Shown: piece by piece, positions 58,814 through 64,000 of the stretch
How the letters are laid out: each line of letters starts with the position of its first letter
Numbering within the stretch: position 1 is the first letter of the stretch
DNA from: Pontibacter mangrovi
Lineage (GTDB): Bacteria > Bacteroidota > Bacteroidia > Cytophagales > Hymenobacteraceae
Assembly: GCF_006385705.1 (NCBI RefSeq)
Contig: NZ_VFRQ01000002.1
Location: 62,001-126,000, forward strand
Length of the DNA stretch: 64,000 nt
Reading direction: 5' to 3'
The notes under the pieces: generated by a model
What the model was told of the DNA's origin: nothing
Seen by the model: only the letters and a program-made list of their open reading frames with translations
Database searches by the model: none
Program-made: the position numbers and the translations under genes

Positions 58814-59395
58814 CTACCAGGCCGCTGCCTGTGCAATATTAGCAATTGTAAGCCAATTTTGAAGCATTTGCAGGCCATAAGTGGTGAGCGCCGCCTCCGG
58901 GTGAAACTGCAGGGCGTACAGCGGCAGCGTTTTATGCCGGAACGCCATGAGTTCGCCCTCCTGCGTGTGTGCCAGCGGCTTTATACTTTCGGGCGTGTGC
59001 CGCAGCACCAGCGAGTGGTAGCGCACCACAGCCATACTTGTTGGCAGGCCTTTAAACAGCGGATCCTCCTCACAATTGATCTCGGAGATCTTGCCGTGCA
59101 TCGGCCGCAGCCCCTTCTCCAGCTTAGCCCCGAAAAACTCGCCCAGCGCCTGGTGCCCCAGGCAAATGCCCAGCATCGGCACGCGGCTGTGATAGTGGCT
59201 GATCACCTCCATCATACTTCCGGCCTCCTGCGGCGTGCCCGGCCCCGGCGAAAGCACCACCGCCTCTACCGGCAGCTTTTGCAGCTCCCGCAGCGGCACA
59301 TCGTTACGCACCACCTGCGCCTCCACCCCCAGCCTACCAAAGTAGTCTACCAGGTTATAGGTAAACGAGTCGAAGTTATCGAGCAGGAGAAGCAT
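58814..59395 (-). CDS. pabA: Glutamine amidotransferase, anthranilate/aminodeoxychorismate synthase component II
   Basis: Provides ammonia from glutamine to the chorismate-using partner in folate or tryptophan synthesis. The 193 residues have the nucleophile C78 in MLGICLGHQALGE and the His/Glu pair in LQFHPEAALT; the start MLLLLDNFDSFTYNLVDYFG is typical of class I amidotransferases. No trpE or pabB gene is nearby, so the choice between PabA and TrpG (or a shared subunit) is open. Confidence 0.93.
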   Translation of the reverse strand: MLLLLDNFDSFTYNLVDYFGRLGVEAQVVRNDVPLRELQKLPVEAVVLSPGPGTPQEAGSMMEVISHYHSRVPMLGICLGHQALGEFFGAKLEKGLRPMHGKISEINCEEDPLFKGLPTSMAVVRYHSLVLRHTPESIKPLAHTQEGELMAFRHKTLPLYALQFHPEAALTTYGLQMLQNWLTIANIAQAAAW

Positions 59396-59555
59396 GGGAG
59401 TTGGGGAGTTATAGAGTTTGGGAGTTTAGGAGTGATACCTTTTAGAAGAGTTTATACTTAACTGGTCGCTCTGCCGAACTTCGCTATCTGATCAAATCCA
59501 CTTTTACTTAACTAACTCCTAAACTCTCAAACTCCCCCACTCCTAAACTCCTAAA
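59396..59555. repeat. Inverted AGTTTGGGAGTTTAGG-type tracts
   Basis: The left tract 59396-59433 (built from GGAGTT and GTTTAGGAG words) and the right tract 59512-59555 (ACTCCTAAACTC words) are imperfect inverted copies flanking the spacer between pabA and the cvpA-like gene. They may pair. The right tract runs to the end of the cvpA-like gene. Confidence 0.5.
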
Positions 59556-60069
59556 AGTGTTGCCGCAGCGAGGTGATGAGCGCTTTGATGAACGGGAGCA
59601 CGTAGCTCAGGATGTCGAGGGCGTAGGGCGTTGTCTTGACTACTACCGGGTAGACCATCGAGGCATCGGCTGTATCTTTCGAGACACTGATGCCGGCCAT
59701 ATCGGACACATAGAGCAGCAGGCTCAGGGCCAGGCACCACTTCAGGGCGCCCAGTATACTTCCCAGCACATTATCGAACAGGCCGAAAGGTGTGAAATCG
59801 ATGACCTTCTTGAGCAAGAGGCCGCCCAAATGGATGATCAGGATAATGCCCACGAACACCACCAGGAAGGTAACGTAGGGCAGCAGCCCGTGCGCGTCGC
59901 CAATAAAACCGGCCATCAGGGGCAGGGCCGTGTCCAGCAGTTTCAGGCCGCCAAGTATGGCCAGCACCAGCGCCACCAACGACACCAGTTCCAGCAGCAG
60001 CCCCTTCCGAAAGCCCATGAAAGCTCCGTAGGCAATCGGGATAGCCAGAAAAATATCAAACGTACTCAT
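59551..60069 (-). CDS. CvpA-family membrane protein
   Basis: A 172-residue inner-membrane protein with about four hydrophobic helices (about 4-22, 26-46, 64-86, 103-124) and the pattern DIFLAIPIAYGAFMGFRKGL at the start, characteristic of CvpA. CvpA was first named for colicin V production and affects envelope integrity and purine-related phenotypes in enterobacteria; its function is not settled. A -7 box lies at 60183-60190. Confidence 0.9.
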   Translation of the reverse strand: MSTFDIFLAIPIAYGAFMGFRKGLLLELVSLVALVLAILGGLKLLDTALPLMAGFIGDAHGLLPYVTFLVVFVGIILIIHLGGLLLKKVIDFTPFGLFDNVLGSILGALKWCLALSLLLYVSDMAGISVSKDTADASMVYPVVVKTTPYALDILSYVLPFIKALITSLRQHF

Positions 60070-60182
60070 AATCTATAAAAAGGTGGAAGTTGCTACACTT
60101 CGTACCACGCCAGCACAGCCAGGCCATACTTGTGCGTGAAGGTACAGCCGCCGCCGCTTTGGAAGAGCAGCGGCGGCAGCTG

Positions 60183-60190
60183 CAAAGATA
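60183..60190 (-). promoter_or_regulatory. Putative -7 box for the cvpA-like gene
   Basis: TATCTTTG on the minus strand matches TAnnTTTG, about 115 bases before the start and 4 bases after the yqeY stop. Confidence 0.42.
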
Positions 60191-60193
60191 ACT

Positions 60194-60655
60194 TTAAAAA
60201 TCCGTATTGCTCAGCAAGTCGCCTACGGCCTGCGAGATAGCGCGCCCGTCGGCCTGCCCGGCCAGCTCTTTGGAAGCCACGCCCATCACCTTGCCCATAT
60301 CCGAAGGGCCGGTGGCGCCCACACGCTGGATGATCTCCAGCAGACGGGTGCGCAAATCGCCTTCGTCCAGCTGCTTGGGCAGGTACTCCTCCACCACTGC
60401 CAGCTCCGCCAGCTCTACCTGCTCCAGGTCGGCGCGGCCCTGCTTGGCATACAGCTCCGCCGACTCGCGGCGCTGCTTGGCAGCCTTGGTCAGGAGCTTC
60501 AGTTCGGTGTCCTGGGTGATGCCCTCTGTGCCGCCCTTCTCCGTCTCGGCCAGCATGATCAGCGATTTTATACTTCTGAGCGCCTGCAAACGGGCTTTAT
60601 CTTTGGCCAACATCGCTTGTTTAATGTCGGCATCAATGCGTTGTTTTAATGTCAT
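60194..60655 (-). CDS. yqeY: GatB/YqeY-domain protein
   Basis: A 153-residue all-helical protein of the YqeY family: MTLKQRIDADIKQAMLAKDKARLQALRS, EYLPKQLDEGDLRTRL and a C-terminal segment with MGKVMGVASKELAGQADGR. It resembles the tail domain of the GatB amidotransferase subunit that binds tRNA, so tRNA interaction is proposed for the family. It is not fused to GatB here. It lies divergent to pdxJ. Confidence 0.94.
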   Translation of the reverse strand: MTLKQRIDADIKQAMLAKDKARLQALRSIKSLIMLAETEKGGTEGITQDTELKLLTKAAKQRRESAELYAKQGRADLEQVELAELAVVEEYLPKQLDEGDLRTRLLEIIQRVGATGPSDMGKVMGVASKELAGQADGRAISQAVGDLLSNTDF

Positions 60656-60818
60656 AGTTTTTCTGGTTTATACTTTTATTTGGTTGAGGTGCTATTGCTT
60701 ACGCATCCGCAGGCTTTTGCGGCCACCGCAAGAGACTGTCATCTTAAACAAAATTCCACTAATTTAGTCATTCTATTACGTAAGACGATGACAGGGCTGC
60801 AGCCCGCAAAACAGAGCC

Positions 60819-61532
60819 ATGACGAAACTGAGTGTAAATATAAACAAAATAGCCACGCTGCGGAACGCCCGCGGCGGCGACAGGCCAAATGTGGTGCAGG
60901 CGGCCAAAGATTGCGAGCGCTTCGGCGCGCAGGGCATTACCGTGCACCCGCGCCCCGACGAGCGCCACATCCGCTACCGCGATGTGTACGATCTGAAGGA
61001 GGTGGTAACGACAGAATTCAACATCGAAGGAAATCCCACACCCGACTTTCTGAAACTTGTAAAAGAGGTGCGCCCGGAGCAGGCCACGCTGGTGCCCGAC
61101 GCGCCCGATGCCATCACCTCCAACGCCGGCTGGGACACCATCCGCCACAAAGACTTTCTGACGGATGTGATTCTGGAGCTGAAGGAGCTGGGCATCCGCA
61201 CCTCCATTTTTGTGGACCCGGACGAAGGGATGATTGAAGGCGCTGCGCTGGTAGAAACCGACCGCGTGGAGCTGTACACCGAAGCCTATGCCAGCAATTA
61301 CCATACAGACCGCGAGAAGGCCATCGCGCCATACTTGAAAGCCGCTTTAAAAGCACAGGAGTATGGCTTGGGCCTAAACGCCGGCCACGACCTGGACCTG
61401 GATAACCTCAAGTACCTGCACGACACGCTGCCTAACCTGAAGGAGGTAAGCATCGGGCACGCCCTTATCTGCGATGCCTTGTACCTTGGCCTGGAGAATA
61501 CGATTCAGCTTTACCTGCGCCAGCTCAAGTAA
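60819..61532 (+). CDS. pdxJ: Pyridoxine 5'-phosphate synthase
   Basis: Joins 1-deoxyxylulose 5-phosphate and 3-amino-2-oxopropyl phosphate in vitamin B6 synthesis. The 237-residue barrel begins [20 protein letters not shown], with the catalytic histidine/arginine/glutamate region in [18 protein letters not shown] and the late [15 protein letters not shown]. Full length. Its stop codon TAA shares its last base with the ATG of mnmH (61532), so the two are coupled. Confidence 0.97.
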   Translation: MTKLSVNINKIATLRNARGGDRPNVVQAAKDCERFGAQGITVHPRPDERHIRYRDVYDLKEVVTTEFNIEGNPTPDFLKLVKEVRPEQATLVPDAPDAITSNAGWDTIRHKDFLTDVILELKELGIRTSIFVDPDEGMIEGAALVETDRVELYTEAYASNYHTDREKAIAPYLKAALKAQEYGLGLNAGHDLDLDNLKYLHDTLPNLKEVSIGHALICDALYLGLENTIQLYLRQLK

Positions 61533-62560
61533 TGGTAAACAGCATAAGTATAAACGAGTTTCTGCAGAAGGCGGAAAAGCTGCCAGTGCTGGATGTGCGC
61601 GCCCCCAAAGAGTATGCGGAAGGCCACATGCCCACGGCGCTGTCGTTCCCGATTTTTGACGATGCGCAGCGCGCCAGGGTGGGCACCGCCTATAAGCAGC
61701 AGGGCCACGACCCGGCGGTTCTGATCGGGCTGGACCTGTTTGGGCCGCGCATGGCGGGCTTTGTGCAGGAGGCGGGCAAGCTTTCCAAAAACAAGGAGCT
61801 GCTGGTGCACTGTTGGCGCGGCGGCATGCGTAGCGGGGCCATGGCCTGGCTGCTGGATTTTGCAGGCTTTAAAGTGCATCTGCTGCAGGGAGGTTACAAG
61901 GCTTACCGGAACCGCATGCACGAGGAGTTTGAAAAGCCGCGCAAGCTCATCATACTAGGCGGCCTGACGGGCAGCGGCAAAACCGACCTGCTGCCGCACC
62001 TGCAACAGCTCCGGCAACAAACGATAGACCTGGAAGGACTTGCCAACCACAAAGGCTCCGCCTTCGGCAGCATTGGCATGGACCCGCAACCCAGCACCGA
62101 GCACTTTGAGAACCTGCTGGGCATGCAGTTGTTACACTTAGATGAAAAGCTGCCGCTGTGGCTGGAGGACGAAAGTATAAATATAGGCCGCGTGCACATG
62201 CCCAAGCCCCTCTTCGACCAGATGCAGCAGGCGCCAACAGTTGTGCTGCAGGTGCCGCACAGGCTGCGGGTGCAAAAGCTGGCCCAGGAATACTGCCACA
62301 CCAGCGAGGCCATACTTGCCACCGCTATCCTCAAAATAAAGAAGCGCCTGGGCGGCCTGGCTACCAAAGAGGCACTGTCGGCCATCTCGGATGGCGATAT
62401 GGAGAAAATGGTAGAAATTGCCCTGACCTATTACGACAAAGCTTACGCATACGAACTGGCCAGGAAGCAGCGGGTGCTCCCGCTGGAACTGCCCGGCCTG
62501 AACCCGGAAGAAAACGCTGCCCTGGTGGTGGCTTTTGCTAAACAACATAACCTGCTTTAA
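61532..62560 (+). CDS. mnmH: tRNA 2-selenouridine synthase
   Basis: Replaces sulfur with selenium at the wobble uridine of certain tRNAs, using selenophosphate and a geranylated intermediate. The 342-residue protein has a rhodanese-like domain with the catalytic cysteine in CWRGG (C94), and a P-loop domain with GLTGSGKTD (143-151). Length and order are normal for MnmH (SelU). The next gene, selD, supplies its selenium donor. Start overlaps the pdxJ stop by one base. It contains heptamer-driven AGT ATA codons at Ser-Ile pairs. Confidence 0.95.
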   Translation: MVNSISINEFLQKAEKLPVLDVRAPKEYAEGHMPTALSFPIFDDAQRARVGTAYKQQGHDPAVLIGLDLFGPRMAGFVQEAGKLSKNKELLVHCWRGGMRSGAMAWLLDFAGFKVHLLQGGYKAYRNRMHEEFEKPRKLIILGGLTGSGKTDLLPHLQQLRQQTIDLEGLANHKGSAFGSIGMDPQPSTEHFENLLGMQLLHLDEKLPLWLEDESINIGRVHMPKPLFDQMQQAPTVVLQVPHRLRVQKLAQEYCHTSEAILATAILKIKKRLGGLATKEALSAISDGDMEKMVEIALTYYDKAYAYELARKQRVLPLELPGLNPEENAALVVAFAKQHNLL

Positions 62561-62562
62561 CC

Positions 62563-63615
62563 ATGGAAGAGACATCCACCGAAAGTATAAAACTTACGCA
62601 ATACAGCCACGGCGCCGGCTGCGGCTGTAAAATATCCCCCAAAGTGCTCGATGCCATCCTGCACTCCGACATCAGCTACCCCGAGGAGAAGAACCTGCTG
62701 GTGGGCAACAGCTCCCGCGACGACGCTGCCGTGTACGACATCGGCCAGGGCCGCGCCGTTATCAGCACCACCGACTTCTTTATGCCGATTGTGGACGATG
62801 CCTACGACTTCGGCAGAATTGCCTCGGCCAACGCCATTTCGGATGTGTATGCCATGGGCGGCACCCCCATGATGGCCATTGCCGTGCTGGGCTGGCCTAT
62901 CGATAAACTCGCTCCGGAAGTAGCCAAGCGCGTGATTGAGGGCAGCCGCAGCATTTGCCACGAGGCAGGCATACCTTTAGCAGGCGGCCACAGCATCGAC
63001 AGCCCTGAGCCAATTTTTGGTTTGGCCGTAACGGGCATGGTAAACATCCAAAACCTGAAGCAGAACGACACTGCCACCGCCGGCTGCGAGCTATACTTAA
63101 CCAAGCCGCTGGGCGTGGGCATACTTTCTACGGCACAGAAAAAAGCCATCCTAAAACCGGAGCACGTACAACTGGCGCCGCAGCAGATGATGCAGCTCAA
63201 CAAGATAGGCGCCGAACTAGGCCAGCTGCCGCAGGTAAAGGCCATGACCGACGTAACCGGTTTCGGCTTGATGGGGCACCTCTCGGAAATGTGCGAAGGC
63301 AGCAACCTGAGCGCCGAAGTATACTTTGACAAAGTGCCGGTGATACCAGAGGCATTGGAGTACCTGGCGCAAAAAGCCATACCAGGCGGCACCCACCGCA
63401 ACTTCGACAGCTACGGCCACAAACTCGCCGACCTTGCGCCGGACCAGAAGCACCTGCTCTGCGACCCGCAAACCAGCGGCGGCCTGCTGGTAGCCGTTGA
63501 CCCGGCTGGCAGGGATGAGGTGCTGGCGGTTTTTGAGAAGTATAACCTGCAACTGCAGCCGCTGGGTGTGCTGAAGAAGCGGGAAAATGGAGAGAAGTTG
63601 ATAAGGGTGGTATAA
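62563..63615 (+). CDS. selD: Selenide, water dikinase
   Basis: Makes selenophosphate from selenide and ATP. The 350-residue protein has the catalytic pair C20/K23 in [12 protein letters not shown], the metal-binding [10 protein letters not shown] and [19 protein letters not shown]. The catalytic residue is cysteine rather than selenocysteine, so no SECIS element is needed. Two bases separate it from mnmH; the pair makes selenouridine. No selA or selB is in the window, so selenoprotein synthesis is not indicated here. Confidence 0.97.
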   Translation: MEETSTESIKLTQYSHGAGCGCKISPKVLDAILHSDISYPEEKNLLVGNSSRDDAAVYDIGQGRAVISTTDFFMPIVDDAYDFGRIASANAISDVYAMGGTPMMAIAVLGWPIDKLAPEVAKRVIEGSRSICHEAGIPLAGGHSIDSPEPIFGLAVTGMVNIQNLKQNDTATAGCELYLTKPLGVGILSTAQKKAILKPEHVQLAPQQMMQLNKIGAELGQLPQVKAMTDVTGFGLMGHLSEMCEGSNLSAEVYFDKVPVIPEALEYLAQKAIPGGTHRNFDSYGHKLADLAPDQKHLLCDPQTSGGLLVAVDPAGRDEVLAVFEKYNLQLQPLGVLKKRENGEKLIRVV

Positions 63616-63684
63616 CAATATCTCCCTGCCTCCTGCTTCCGTACTTCCTAGAATTATGCCCTGGGGTTTGGCATTTAAGATAAA

Positions 63685-63761
63685 ACCCACTCCTGGCCCC
63701 TCCAAGGAGGGGAATTACATCATGAGGAAAATTCCCCTCCTTGGAGGGGCCAGGGGTGGGT
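63685..63761. repeat. Long inverted repeat of the CCCACCCCTGGCCCC family
   Basis: Arms 63685-63716 and 63730-63761 are inverted copies, 31 of 32 bases matching, around a 13-base loop. Each arm contains the inner palindrome CCCCTCCAAGGAGGGG, so the RNA can form either one long or two short hairpins. Related single arms lie at 13428-13461, 7251-7285 and 47171-47193. It lies between selD and the next gene and could also act as a terminator. Confidence 0.85.
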
Positions 63762-63826
63762 AAAGAATTATACCCTACTCTAAACCCTGTGGCTTAAATT
63801 ATTAAAGTTAAATAGCACCTGAACAA

Positions 63827-64000
63827 ATGAAACTACACTATAAAGAAATGGGCCATGGCCAACCGCTGCTGATATTGCATGGTTTGTTTGGCACGTTGGA
63901 TAACTGGGCAACGCTGGCCAAACGGCTGGCAGAGCATTACAATGTTTTTCTGGTGGACCTGCGCAACCACGGCCGCTCCCCGCACAGCGAAGATCATAAC
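63827..64000 (+). CDS. Alpha/beta hydrolase, truncated by the window end
   Basis: Only the first 58 residues are present: MKLHYKEMGHGQPLLILHG then LFGTLDNWATLAK and VFLVDLRNHGRSPHSE. The HGLFGTLDNW loop and DLRNHGRS are typical of YbfF-like alpha/beta esterases. The nucleophile serine lies beyond the window. It begins after the long inverted repeat and is on the same strand as selD. Confidence 0.88.
   Translation, partial: MKLHYKEMGHGQPLLILHGLFGTLDNWATLAKRLAEHYNVFLVDLRNHGRSPHSEDHN

Noticed and set aside
1-64000. CRISPR array, tRNA, rRNA or insertion sequence
   Set aside because: I looked in all spacers and found no regularly spaced repeats, no cloverleaf with the GTTCRANYC arm and no transposase motif.

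Overview
The window is chromosomal DNA of a Bacteroidota member. Gliding-motility genes gldE and gldD, repeated TonB/ExbB/ExbD genes, DUF6089-type outer-membrane proteins and promoters of the TAnnTTTG type point to that phylum. The protein sequences and roughly 50-53% GC fit Cytophagales, most likely Hymenobacteraceae (Pontibacter-like); this is inference, as no rRNA gene is present. I found no tRNA, rRNA, CRISPR array, prophage or transposase.

Layout. 1-3.2 kb (minus): RNase E/G, a 29-residue ribosome-associated COX24-like protein, a TPR membrane protein and an HU-like protein. 3.4-7.05 kb (plus): mutY-ssb-gldE-gldD. 7.05-7.77 kb: repeat-rich spacer. 7.8-13.3 kb: recG, a frameshifted DUF1963 gene, a secreted protein of unknown function and a family 2 glycosyltransferase. 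13.6-23.5 kb (minus): fatty-acid beta-oxidation, with a MarR regulator, FadN-type bifunctional enzyme, thiolase, acyl-CoA dehydrogenase and acyl-CoA ligase, interrupted by a four-helix-bundle gene, a palindrome-rich element and a pair of paralogous lipoproteins. 23.7-30.6 kb: ureohydrolase-like protein, cytochrome b5-like protein, sugar kinase and murQ (cell-wall sugar recycling), several uncharacterised proteins and three tiny acidic lipoproteins. 30.6-39.6 kb: der, era, hemH, LOG protein, cysteine desulfurase, glmM and mazG. 40.0-47.0 kb (plus): exbB-exbD-exbD-tonB, a second tonB, a small membrane protein, a PstS-like lipoprotein and a TPR protein. 47.2-58.7 kb (minus): rluD-like gene, two OmpH/Skp chaperones, bamA, uppS, two DUF6089 proteins, nadK, a POTRA/barrel protein, a CBS protein and an alpha/beta hydrolase. 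58.8-60.7 kb: pabA/trpG, cvpA-like and yqeY. 60.8-64.0 kb (plus): pdxJ, mnmH, selD and a truncated hydrolase gene.

Functional links: outer-membrane assembly (bamA, Skp proteins) is clustered with undecaprenyl diphosphate synthesis; the energy-transducing TonB system sits with a phosphate-binding-like protein and a TPR protein; selD and mnmH together make 2-selenouridine in tRNA; mutY, ssb and recG serve DNA repair.

Most unusual signals: (1) a heptamer AAGTATR/YATACTT occurs far more often than composition predicts, in genes and spacers and in all reading frames, forcing rare codon pairs; (2) a four-helix-bundle gene lies between fadE and fadA, flanked by 20-bp inverted repeats; (3) several families of dispersed palindromic repeats fill the spacers.
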